Part shown: in pieces, positions 1-7,892 of the stretch
Layout: every line of letters begins with the position of its first letter
Numbering within the stretch: the stretch's first letter is position 1
Source of the DNA: Sva-25 sp037385685
Lineage (GTDB): Bacteria; Pseudomonadota; Gammaproteobacteria; Chromatiales; Chromatiaceae
NCBI GenBank assembly: GCA_037385685.1
Contig: JARRMW010000002.1
Coordinates: forward strand, 73,388 to 137,387
Direction: 5' to 3'
Length of the DNA: 64,000 bases
Notes under the pieces: generated by a model
The model's database searches: none
Told to the model about the DNA's origin: nothing
Seen by the model: the letters and a program-made list of their open reading frames with translations, nothing else
Made by a program: the position numbers and the translations under genes

Positions 1-1503
1 GCCATGCTGATGTATGCCGGTCTGGCAATGCTGATCGTGGCCGAAGACACATTCACCTTTTTCGCTGCCTGGGAGTCGCTGACCATCGGTTCCTACTTTC
101 TGATCCTGCGTGGCCGCGAGTCCGAGCCCCATGCGCTCTCCTACCTGGTCTTTTCGCTCGGCGGCGCTTTCCTGATCTTCGCCGGCTTCGCACTGGCATC
201 CGGGGGCAATCCGGCCTTCATGCTGGACGCGTTGCAACAGCTTACGGGGCCGGTTGCGGGCTGGGTCTTCCTGCTGCTCGCCATCGGTTTCATGACCAAG
301 ACGGCGGCCATCGGCCTGCATATCTGGCTCCCGGGCGCGCACGCCGAGGCGGAAACCGACGTGTCGCCGATGGTATCCGGCATCCTGCTGAAAGCCGGGC
401 TGTTCGGACTCTTCATGCTACTGATCAATATGGGGCGCCAGGAGTTTTACGGCATCGACCTCACACATGCGATGCTGTGGATCGGGGCGCTGTCTGCACT
501 GCTCGGCAACCTGATGGCGGTCTTCCAGGAGGATGCCAAGCGGTTGCTGGCCTACTCTTCCATCGGGCAGATGGGCTATGCCCTGTTCGGTCTTGCAATG
601 ATGAATCACCTGGGCTGGCTGATGGCACTGATGTTCGTCATCAACCACTACATCTACAAGTCGATGCTGTTCCTCTCCGTCGGCGGCATCGCCAAGCGCA
701 CGGGTACCCGCGACATGTTCAGGATGGGAGGGCTGATCACCCTGATGCCCCTGTCGTTCATCGCAGTATTGATTGGTATTATCGCGATGTCCGGCGTCCC
801 ACCGCTGTCCGGATTCGGTGGACGCTGGATCTTCTACAACGCCATCATGACGGCCGACTACAAGTTACCAATGGTACTGATTTTCCTGTCTGGCCCGATC
901 GCGTTCCTCTACCTCTTCCGCCTGATCCACACGATCTTCCTGGGCCAGCTCAAGGACGAGCATCGGCGCATCCGCGAGGCTCCCTTCTGGCTCATCCTGC
1001 CACAGATGATCTACGTGCTGTTCCTGCTGGGTTTCGCGCTGGTGCCGGGACTGGCACTGCGCCACGTGGATGCCTACATAGGCAATTTCCTGCCCGACGG
1101 TGCGCTGAGCTGGGAGGGATTCACCATTTCCAGCGAATTCGGTTACTGGAGTCCTGTCTCGATCATGATCATCATCGGGGTGATCTTCATGCTGCTTTTC
1201 GCCTGGTTGCTGTTCGTCAATCGCAAGGCGCAGAAGGTCAAGCAGTTCAACATCGTCTATGCCGCCGAACGGCCGTACCGGCCCGAGACCACGCATTTTG
1301 CCTGGAACTTCTTCGCGCCCTACCGCAAGGCGCTGGGCTTTCTGACCTGGCCCCTGTTCGAGCGATTCTGGGACGGCGTCGTCGAGATGCTGCACACTCT
1401 CGCCGATCTGCTGCGCCGTTTCTACAATGGCAACGGGCAGGTCTACGCCATCCAGCTGCTGGCCTTCGTGGTCATCGTTTACCTGTTCAGTCAAGGGGGC
1501 TAA
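1..1503 (+). CDS. Proton-channel subunit of a complex I/Ehr-type complex, NuoL/HyfB-like (5' partial)
   Basis: Antiporter-like membrane subunit expected to move protons while the complex passes electrons. The 499 visible residues are mostly hydrophobic helices. Counting from the first visible Met, the channel glutamate is E24 in FFAAWES, and the channel lysines are K99 (MTKTAAIGLHIWLPGAHAEA) and K130 in the following helix; these are the family hallmarks. The protein enters at TM5, so about four N-terminal helices lie outside the window, and the ATG at base 4 is probably internal. A long C-terminal tail with a last helix near the end resembles NuoL/HyfB rather than NuoN. The NuoH-like gene follows 3 bases after the stop. 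Group 4 hydrogenase versus Ehr assignment rests on the neighbours. Confidence 0.85.
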   Translation, partial: AMLMYAGLAMLIVAEDTFTFFAAWESLTIGSYFLILRGRESEPHALSYLVFSLGGAFLIFAGFALASGGNPAFMLDALQQLTGPVAGWVFLLLAIGFMTKTAAIGLHIWLPGAHAEAETDVSPMVSGILLKAGLFGLFMLLINMGRQEFYGIDLTHAMLWIGALSALLGNLMAVFQEDAKRLLAYSSIGQMGYALFGLAMMNHLGWLMALMFVINHYIYKSMLFLSVGGIAKRTGTRDMFRMGGLITLMPLSFIAVLIGIIAMSGVPPLSGFGGRWIFYNAIMTADYKLPMVLIFLSGPIAFLYLFRLIHTIFLGQLKDEHRRIREAPFWLILPQMIYVLFLLGFALVPGLALRHVDAYIGNFLPDGALSWEGFTISSEFGYWSPVSIMIIIGVIFMLLFAWLLFVNRKAQKVKQFNIVYAAERPYRPETTHFAWNFFAPYRKALGFLTWPLFERFWDGVVEMLHTLADLLRRFYNGNGQVYAIQLLAFVVIVYLFSQGG

Positions 1504-1506
1504 AAC

Positions 1507-2412
1507 ATGTCATTCGAATGGATCATGATTCCCTACTCCCTGCTGACGCTGTTCATCGTCGTCAACTATGGCCTGTTGCTGACGGCGCTGATGCAAAAGA
1601 TCGGCGCTCGCGTGGGGCGGCGATACGGCATTCCGATCTGGCAGAACTATGTTGACCTGATCAAGAACTACAGCATTCGCAGTTCTATCACGCATGGCCC
1701 CATGTTCTACCTGGGCCCGGTCTTCCGCCTGACCGGCGGGGTCGGCCTGCTGCTGTTCGTGCCAACGATTTTCGGCTCCGAGATGTTTTCCAATCTCTCT
1801 TTCGCCGGTGATCTGATCCTGGCACTCTACTTCGTCTTCTTCGGCACCCTGGGCATGGCGCTGGGGGCTGCCGAAAGCGGCCACCCGCACGCGGCTATCG
1901 GCGTCAGCCGCGGCCTGTCGCAAGTGACGACGTCCGAGCTGCCGCTGGCTCTGGCGGTCTTTGCCGTGGCGCTGCAATACGAAACACTGTCTGTGACGGA
2001 GATCGTCGCAGCGCAACAGGGCGGCGTGATGAACTGGACCCTCTTCACCAATCCGCTGGCCGTGGCCGCAGCCATGCTGTCGTTTCTGGGTTCGATGATG
2101 CGCCCTCCCTTCGACGTGGTGCTTGCCCCCCAGGAGATTCCCATCGGACCGCCGACCGAGTATCACTCTTCGTACCTGGCGCTGATGCAGACCAACCGCG
2201 TGATCTTTCCGATCGCCAAGATCGTGGTGTACATGAATCTCTTCTTCGGCGGGGCCGCAAGCTGGCCGGTCTTTTTTCTGAAGGTTTTCCTGATTTACCT
2301 CTTTTCTGTTTTCGTCGGCACGGTCTTCCCGCGATTTCGTGTCGAACAGTCCGTGCGCTGGTTCCTGATATGGGCCGTACCGCTCGGCATAGCCGCCATA
2401 GTGCTGGTGTAA
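1507..2412 (+). CDS. NuoH/HyfC-like membrane subunit
   Basis: Membrane subunit that in complex I and group 4 hydrogenases joins the peripheral arm to the proton channels and lines the quinone-side cavity. It has 301 residues and about eight hydrophobic helices. Family marks are the N-terminal basic loop (residues 31-46, KIGARVGRRYGIPIWQ) and RPPFD at 199-203, followed by an acidic loop ending in a TEYHSSY segment, the usual cavity motif. It is shorter than NuoH (about 320-330) and nearer HyfC/EchB. It sits between the channel subunit and the NuoB-like gene with gaps of 3 bases each, so it is surely cotranscribed. Confidence 0.88.
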   Translation: MSFEWIMIPYSLLTLFIVVNYGLLLTALMQKIGARVGRRYGIPIWQNYVDLIKNYSIRSSITHGPMFYLGPVFRLTGGVGLLLFVPTIFGSEMFSNLSFAGDLILALYFVFFGTLGMALGAAESGHPHAAIGVSRGLSQVTTSELPLALAVFAVALQYETLSVTEIVAAQQGGVMNWTLFTNPLAVAAAMLSFLGSMMRPPFDVVLAPQEIPIGPPTEYHSSYLALMQTNRVIFPIAKIVVYMNLFFGGAASWPVFFLKVFLIYLFSVFVGTVFPRFRVEQSVRWFLIWAVPLGIAAIVLV

Positions 2413-2415
2413 GCC

Positions 2416-3135
2416 ATGAATGATGAGTTGGAAGAACGCCTCGACGATGCACCGGAGAGTCAACCGGAATCGCTGCGTCTCAGGGACATCCCGGTCCGCG
2501 AGGAGCTGCAGCCGCGCACAGTCATTGCGCCCGATGGCCAGGAAATCCATATCGACCCCCTGCAGGATTACTACTGCCAGGCCGGTCCGACCGTGCAGAC
2601 ACCTGCCTACACGAAAATCATCGAGGATCTGTTCAACTGGGCACGTTCCGAATCGCTCTGGATCCTGGGCTTCGGCACCGGTTGCGGCGCCATCGAGATG
2701 CGCCCGCTGATGACACCGCGTTTCGATGCCTACCGTTACGGCATCCAGTGGCGGCCGACACCGCGCCAGGCCAACCTGCTGGTGATCTCGGGTTACCTGT
2801 CGGTGAAGACGCTCAAGCGAGCCATCCGCTCCTACGAGCAGATGCAAAATCCCAAGTACGTCGTCGGACTGGGCTCCTGCACCATCAACGGCGGCATGTA
2901 CTGGGATTCCTATAACACCATCAAATGTCTTGACCAATATATGCCGGTCGACCTCTATATCACGGGCTGCATGCCGAGACCCGAGGCCTTGTTGCAGGGC
3001 TTCGACGATCTGAAAAAACTGATCCGCGCGGGCAAGGCCGAGGGCGCCAACCGCTATGCAGAGAACTTCGACTGGTACAAGGCCAACCAGAAACGGGTCA
3101 TCAAGGACTGGGATATGCCGGACTACAGCTGGTGA
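2416..3135 (+). CDS. NuoB-like iron-sulfur subunit of the Ehr-type complex
   Basis: Small peripheral subunit (239 residues) that in relatives carries the last [4Fe-4S] cluster (N2 in complex I). The first 60 residues are a polar extension. The conserved core follows: FGTGCGAIEM with C90, GLGSCTINGG with C155 and ITGCMPRPEALL with C185. Complex I has adjacent cysteines at the first site; here the second position is glycine (G91), so the usual fourth ligand is missing there. C54 and C171 are further cysteines. It is followed by an inverted-repeat gap and then the NuoC-like gene. The family is clear; the state of the cluster is not. Confidence 0.87.
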   Translation: MNDELEERLDDAPESQPESLRLRDIPVREELQPRTVIAPDGQEIHIDPLQDYYCQAGPTVQTPAYTKIIEDLFNWARSESLWILGFGTGCGAIEMRPLMTPRFDAYRYGIQWRPTPRQANLLVISGYLSVKTLKRAIRSYEQMQNPKYVVGLGSCTINGGMYWDSYNTIKCLDQYMPVDLYITGCMPRPEALLQGFDDLKKLIRAGKAEGANRYAENFDWYKANQKRVIKDWDMPDYSW

Positions 3136-3143
3136 TCTGGATG

Positions 3144-3294
3144 TTTACCACCAATAGCACAAAGTACACGAAGGGTTTGAAAAACAGTCAATCGAATTTA
3201 TCTGAGGTATCGACTGGTGGAATGTGCGCTCTGTCAGTAGCTGGCATTCCTCCTCACTCTGCATACAAGAAGCCTTTGTGGCCTTTGTGGTGAA
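3144..3294. repeat. Intergenic inverted repeat in the Ehr operon, copy 1
   Basis: The arm at 3144-3173 (TTTACCACCAATAGCACAAA and on) is imperfectly complementary to the arm at 3272-3294, which holds two tandem CCTTTGTGG units. About 100 bases lie between the arms. The same architecture recurs at 5028-5156 in this operon, so it is a repeat family, not chance. It fills most of the gap between the NuoB- and NuoC-like genes. Confidence 0.6.
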
Positions 3295-3306
3295 TTCAAG
3301 AATCTC

Positions 3307-3837
3307 ATGCAAACACTGATCAGCCAATTACAGACCCAATTCCAGCTCGGCGAGTTCACCGAACAGCGGGATAACCTTGCCTTCGTGACCGTCTCGCGCG
3401 AGCAGTTGCGTCCCCTGCTGCTTCACCTGCGTGACCTCGAGGGCTTCACGCACCTGGTGCTGCTGACCGCGGTAGACTGGATCGAGGACAACAGCTTTCA
3501 GCTGACCTACCTGCTCAGCGATCGCACGGGAGGCCGCGACATCGGCGTGCGCCTGATGCTGCCGCGCGACAACACCAGCATGGAGAGTATTCATGACTTG
3601 TGGCCAACCGCTGCCACCTACCAGCGGGAATTGCGCGAGATGTTCGGCATCGATTTCCCGGACAGCCCGCGCGTCAATGAAGACTTCATTCTCGAAGGCT
3701 GGATCGACATCCCGCCCTACAGACGCGACTTCGACACCCTTCAGTACTCGCAGGAGACCTACCCTGAACGCCCCGGACGGGAGACGAATGATCCGGCCGA
3801 ATACATGAAGAAAAAACTCTATCCGGACGGTAAGTAA
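3307..3837 (+). CDS. NuoC-like subunit (30 kDa subunit family)
   Basis: Peripheral subunit of 176 residues with no cofactor, which in complex I stabilises the NuoB/NuoD interface. The family signature lies in the second half: residues around 95-125 read TYQRELREMFGIDFP, followed by an FILEGW segment and PYRRDF, matching the LERE.YDMFGI and PLRKD.P blocks of NuoC. The last 30 residues are charged. It ends one base before the NuoD-like gene starts, as in most complex I-type operons, so translation is probably coupled. Confidence 0.88.
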   Translation: MQTLISQLQTQFQLGEFTEQRDNLAFVTVSREQLRPLLLHLRDLEGFTHLVLLTAVDWIEDNSFQLTYLLSDRTGGRDIGVRLMLPRDNTSMESIHDLWPTAATYQRELREMFGIDFPDSPRVNEDFILEGWIDIPPYRRDFDTLQYSQETYPERPGRETNDPAEYMKKKLYPDGK

Positions 3838-3838
3838 G

Positions 3839-5014
3839 ATGGCCTACGAACCCGACCGATCACAGTATCCGGACCATCTCCCTGACGGGAGTTGCGATAT
3901 CGATCTCTCTTCGGGCAAGTACCTGAAGCTCTGGCAGGGCCCGAACCATCCGGGCATCACCGGCAACATGTCTGTCGAACTCACCGTCTGCGGCGACGAG
4001 GTTGTCGAGGGCAAGACGCACGTCGGTTACCTGCACCGCGGTTTCGAGAAATTGATGGAACGCCGCACCTTCATCCAGTGCTTCCCGATCGTCTGCCGTA
4101 TCTGCGTGCCGGAACCCGACTTCAACGAGTACTGCTATGCCGCCGCGGTCGAGGAACTTGCCGGTTTGGACATCCCCGAAAAGGCGAACTGGATCCGCAC
4201 CCTGATCCTCGAGATGGGCCGTATCAACAGTTACCTGATGTACCTTGGCGGCCAGGCCGGTGCCTTCGGCCAGGGCGTAATCGGCCAGTGGACAACCTAT
4301 GCGCGGGACCTGATGCTGGACCGCTTCGAGGAACTGACCGGCGCGCGCATCTACCACATGTTCATTCTGCCCGGAGGCGTGCGTGACGACCTGCCTGACG
4401 GTTTCGACGAGCGCATGGAAGAGACACTGCGCGAGATCGAAAGCACGCTCAGTGACGTCCATGACACCATGTTCCGCAATGCAGTTTTCAAGAAGCGCGC
4501 CATCGGGCTGGGTTATGTCGATCCGGCGCTGGTCGATCAATACGGTATCACCGGGCCTGTCGCTCGCGGCGCCGGCGTTGCGAAGGATGTGCGCAGGGAC
4601 CAGCCCTACCTGGTCTACGATCAACTGGATTTTGAACCTGTGATCGCACAGGCCTCCGACGTCTATGCCCGCGCCGATGTGCGCCGCCGGGACCTGCTGA
4701 TGTCCGTCGACCTGATCCGCCAGGTACTGGCGAAGATGCCACGCAAGGGCCCCGTAATGGCCACGCTGCCCAACGTGCTGCACTGGAAGATTCCGCAGGG
4801 CGAAACCTACGTGCGCGGCGAGTGCTCGCGCGGCGAGTATGGCTATTACCTGGTCACCGACGGCAGTGGCTATCCGCGCCGGGTCAATGTGCGTGGCCCC
4901 TCCTACACCCATGCCATGGCACTGCTGGAGAAGCTGATCGTCAACGTGAACATCTCCGACGTCGCCGGGCTCATGGTCTCGTTGCACACCTACCCGCCGG
5001 AGATCGAGCGATGA
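3839..5014 (+). CDS. NuoD-like large subunit without a NiFe site (Ehr type)
   Basis: A 391-residue homologue of NuoD and the large subunit of NiFe hydrogenases. The N-terminus has GPNHPGITG (residues 34-42), then HVGYLHRGFEKLMERRT, the conserved start of this family. Where hydrogenases have RxCGxC this protein has CRICVPEP (C86, C89), with C81 before it. At the C-terminus, where hydrogenases have DPCxxC, it has DVAGLMVSLHTYPPEIER with no cysteine. It therefore should not bind NiFe. The HPSTHG histidine used by complex I for quinone is also changed (HPGITG). This combination is typical of Ehr complexes, whose electron acceptor is unknown. Confidence 0.88.
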   Translation: MAYEPDRSQYPDHLPDGSCDIDLSSGKYLKLWQGPNHPGITGNMSVELTVCGDEVVEGKTHVGYLHRGFEKLMERRTFIQCFPIVCRICVPEPDFNEYCYAAAVEELAGLDIPEKANWIRTLILEMGRINSYLMYLGGQAGAFGQGVIGQWTTYARDLMLDRFEELTGARIYHMFILPGGVRDDLPDGFDERMEETLREIESTLSDVHDTMFRNAVFKKRAIGLGYVDPALVDQYGITGPVARGAGVAKDVRRDQPYLVYDQLDFEPVIAQASDVYARADVRRRDLLMSVDLIRQVLAKMPRKGPVMATLPNVLHWKIPQGETYVRGECSRGEYGYYLVTDGSGYPRRVNVRGPSYTHAMALLEKLIVNVNISDVAGLMVSLHTYPPEIER

Positions 5015-5027
5015 ACCGGAAAGGACA

Positions 5028-5156
5028 ATCAACCACAAGCAACACGAAGAACTCCATCCGTAACGACTTGTCGGGCACCATGGCTTTAACCACCCTCTGC
5101 GGCCTTTTCAGGATTCGGAAAAGTCCTGCCTTTCTTTGTGACCTTTTGTGGTTAAA
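5028..5156. repeat. Intergenic inverted repeat in the Ehr operon, copy 2
   Basis: The left arm at 5028-5050 contains AACCACAAGCAACACGAAG. The right arm at 5131-5156 contains CTTTGTGACCTTTTGTGGTT, which pairs with it, with about 80 bases between. Arms and layout match the copy at 3144-3294. The right arm ends a few bases before the ribosome site of the next gene, so folding could influence its translation or mRNA stability. Confidence 0.6.
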
Positions 5157-5168
5157 AGGAATAGCATC

Positions 5169-6977
5169 ATGAGCGTGCGTGACCTGCTATCACCCTTCAC
5201 GGCCTGGAAGAACATCTTCCGCGATCCAGTCAGCATCGAGGATCCGTTCAACCGCGAAGCCACCGAGCGTTACCGCGGCTTCCACCAGAATGATGTTCAA
5301 AAATGTATCGGCTGCGGCACCTGCGAGGCTATCTGCCAAAACGGCGCTATCGACATGGTGCCGGTGGAAGGGGTCGAGGGCATCAGCACCCAACCGGGCG
5401 ACTCGGGCCTGCGCCCGCGCATCGATTACGGCCGCTGCTGCTGGTGCGCGCTCTGCGTGGACGTCTGCATGACCAGTTCCCTGAGCATGTCCAACGAATA
5501 CAAGTGGGTGGAAAGCGATCCGGACAAATTTCTGTTTATCCCCGGCGTCGACAAAAAACAGTGGGATGACGCCAAGCATGGTTACCACCGCCCGTCCGGC
5601 CATCGCCTGAATGCCCCGGAACGCATCGAGATGCCTGAACTCGAGCCCGGGGAGCGCATCGACTCCTTCGTCGAGATCGTCGGTGGCTACTCCGTGGAAC
5701 AGGCGGTTCTGGAAGCCGACCGCTGCGTCACCTGTGGTATCTGCGTGGCCACCTGCCCCACGCACATGCCTATTCCCGAGTACATTGCGGCTGTGCGCGA
5801 TGGCGATTACGAGCATGGCCTCAAGCTGCTCTATGACAGTAACCCCTTTTCGCAGATTTGCGGCAAGGTCTGTACGCGCAAGTGCGAGACCACCTGTGCC
5901 GCCAGCCACGAGGGTGACCCGATCGCGATTCGCTGGCTGAAGCGCCATATCACCGAGCAGGTACCCTATGAGCGCTATCGCGATATCATCGGCGGTCCGG
6001 CGCCCGCCACAGGGAAGAAGATCGCCATCATCGGAGCGGGCCCGGCCGGCATGACCGCCGCTTTCGACCTCGCACGCAACGGGCATAGCGTGACGGTCTA
6101 CGAGGCCGAATCCACTGCCGGCGGCATGACCCGCTATGGCATCCCGGAATATCGCCTGCCCTCCGAGACCATTCAGCGTGACATCGATCTGATCCTGTCG
6201 ATGGGTGTGGAGATCCATTACAACACTCGCATCGGCAGCGACATCAGCATGCAGCAATTGCAACAGGACAACGATGCCGTGGTGCTTTCCATCGGTTTGT
6301 GGCTTGGGCGTTCCACGCGCATTCCCGGCTCCGATCATCCGAATGTCTTCAAGGCGGTGGATCTTCTGCACCGCATCCGCAACGGCGAGCAACTCGACGC
6401 ACCGAAAACCATGGTGGTCATTGGCGGCGGAAACGTGGCGATGGACATCGCGCGCAGCATGGCACGTCTCCAGAAACAGCAACACGGGGAGATCAACATC
6501 ACGCTGACTGCGCTCGAGGATAAAACCCACTTCCTCGCCGACCCGGTGGAAATCAAGGAAGCAATCGAGGAAGAAATCCGGATTATCGATTCACGCGGCC
6601 CTCAGGAGTGTGTAACTGATGACCAGGGCAGGCTGCTTGGCCTGCGCAGCTGGAAGGTATTATCGATCTTCGATGAACAACACCGCTTTGCCCCGACCTA
6701 TGACGAGAGCGACGAACAATTGCATGCCGGTCAATGGGTTGTCGAGGCCATCGGCCAGATGAGCGATGTCAGCCTGCTCGGCGAGGACCTGACCGAAAAA
6801 CTCGAGTGGAACCGCGGGCGCATCCAGGTCGATGACGCGGGCCGCACGTCCGAGCCCTGGCTGTGGGCGGCGGGCGATTGTGTGAAGGGTCCCGATGTTG
6901 TCAGTGCGGTGGCTACCGGTCACAAGGTGGCAGCAAGCATTGAAGCCATGTTTCAGCAGGAGAATGCAGATGCCTGA
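5169..6977 (+). CDS. NuoI-like ferredoxin fused to GltD-like FAD/NAD(P) oxidoreductase
   Basis: A 602-residue electron-input protein. Residues 39-93 hold two clusters of NuoI type (CIGCGTCEAIC and CCWCALCVDVC). Around 179-236 there are two more cysteine groups (CVTCGICVATC, then C-x3-C-x3-C-x3-C), as in the N-terminal domain of GltD and related NADPH-dependent enzymes. A Rossmann site GAGPAG near 282 should bind FAD, GGGNVAMD near 407 NAD(P)H, and WAAGD near the C-terminus contacts the flavin. It would take electrons from NAD(P)H, or donate them in reverse, and pass them through the clusters to the membrane complex, standing in for NuoEFG plus NuoI. The start ATG at 5169 has AAAAGGA upstream; an upstream in-frame ATG at 5148 lies within the repeat. 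Confidence 0.87.
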   Translation: MSVRDLLSPFTAWKNIFRDPVSIEDPFNREATERYRGFHQNDVQKCIGCGTCEAICQNGAIDMVPVEGVEGISTQPGDSGLRPRIDYGRCCWCALCVDVCMTSSLSMSNEYKWVESDPDKFLFIPGVDKKQWDDAKHGYHRPSGHRLNAPERIEMPELEPGERIDSFVEIVGGYSVEQAVLEADRCVTCGICVATCPTHMPIPEYIAAVRDGDYEHGLKLLYDSNPFSQICGKVCTRKCETTCAASHEGDPIAIRWLKRHITEQVPYERYRDIIGGPAPATGKKIAIIGAGPAGMTAAFDLARNGHSVTVYEAESTAGGMTRYGIPEYRLPSETIQRDIDLILSMGVEIHYNTRIGSDISMQQLQQDNDAVVLSIGLWLGRSTRIPGSDHPNVFKAVDLLHRIRNGEQLDAPKTMVVIGGGNVAMDIARSMARLQKQQHGEINITLTALEDKTHFLADPVEIKEAIEEEIRIIDSRGPQECVTDDQGRLLGLRSWKVLSIFDEQHRFAPTYDESDEQLHAGQWVVEAIGQMSDVSLLGEDLTEKLEWNRGRIQVDDAGRTSEPWLWAAGDCVKGPDVVSAVATGHKVAASIEAMFQQENADA

Positions 6978-7467
6978 AGGCAGAGGATACCAGCGACTCA
7001 AGGCCCAGACCTCTCTGGAGGACATCCTTGTGGTCGCCACCGAGTTCGAGCGCACCGCACGCGATTTCTATGCCGGCCTTGTCCCGAAGGTCAGCAAGCA
7101 GATCCGCTACCTCGTCGAGGAACTGGCACGTGAAGAGCAGCAGCATTTCGATCTTTTCACGGAACTGCTTGCACGTAGCGACATCGCCGAACAGGTCAAG
7201 CAATCGATCAAAACCCCGGCCAGTGACCGGCGCTTTTCCGACTGTATACACCTGCCCGAACTCGGTGATCATCCGGATGACCAGGCAGTCCTGCAGTATG
7301 CGCTCGGTCGCGAGCATGCTGCCATGGAACAGTACCGCTCACTCGCAGAGTCCACGCCGCCAGGCCCGATACGCGATCTCTTCCAATACCTTGCAGACGA
7401 GGAGACCCAGCACAAGAACGAGCTGGAAAAGCGCTACTACGAGATCGTGCACAGCGGAGGCGTATAG
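6970..7467 (+). CDS. Ferritin-like (rubrerythrin-type) diiron protein
   Basis: A 165-residue, four-helix ferritin-like protein. It has a glutamate in the first helix (FERTARDFY), EELAREEQQH in the second, REHAAMEQY in the third and ADEETQHKNELE in the fourth, giving two ExxH metal motifs and the flanking glutamates needed for a dinuclear iron site. The C-terminal rubredoxin domain of true rubrerythrins is absent. The start ATG at 6970 overlaps the preceding oxidoreductase by 8 bases and has AGGAG 7 bases upstream, so it belongs to the Ehr operon. It may remove peroxide or oxygen near the low-potential clusters, or serve as an electron acceptor; this is inference. Confidence 0.82.
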   Translation: MPEGRGYQRLKAQTSLEDILVVATEFERTARDFYAGLVPKVSKQIRYLVEELAREEQQHFDLFTELLARSDIAEQVKQSIKTPASDRRFSDCIHLPELGDHPDDQAVLQYALGREHAAMEQYRSLAESTPPGPIRDLFQYLADEETQHKNELEKRYYEIVHSGGV

Positions 7468-7892
7468 TGCTGACACCCCTGCGGCTTGCGCGCTATAGAC
7501 GTTCTTGCATCGCCAGTGAGAGAGGCCAGATGATGCCGTGATGATGCATTCCATACAACAACGCCGCTGCGCTGTAATCTGATTCCTTTGGCCCCGTGTT
7601 CAGGTCGCTGACATCCCGCCACATCCAAACATCGAGAAAACAACAGGTTCCTGCTCTATCAGGAAACTGTGGATCCAGATCTATGACGTCTCGGGATTCG
7701 TTGAATGCCGGAGGAAGCCAGAAAAGCCCTGCCCGGGGCTGAACTCCAGGGTAGCTCATTGACGTAAGACATCAGATTTCAGAGACTTGAGACCAGGCCT
7801 CTTCACCAGGCGACACGCGGACATTCAGACTTCCCAGCCTCAGTGGCCAGTCAACGCTTGTCAGAGATCAAGATTCAGGAAAGTATTGCAGG
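7468..7892. other. Gene-poor gap after the Ehr operon
   Basis: 425 bases between the ferritin-like gene and the MFS gene. A minus-strand frame at 7493-7759 encodes 88 residues including a tryptophan-rich DVWMWRD stretch. No ribosome site or recognisable domain supports it, so it is at most a relic. No clear hairpin or terminator was found. Confidence 0.4.

Noticed and set aside
1510..2937. Long minus-strand open frame antisense to the NuoH- and NuoB-like genes
   Set aside because: It covers two clear genes on the other strand, has no family motif and reads as a GC-biased shadow.
1..5014. Group 4 NiFe hydrogenase
   Set aside because: The large subunit lacks the second cysteine of the N-terminal motif and both of the C-terminal motif, so it cannot hold NiFe.
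3860..5038. Minus-strand frame antisense to the NuoD-like gene
   Set aside because: Same reason; no recognisable domain and no ribosome site.
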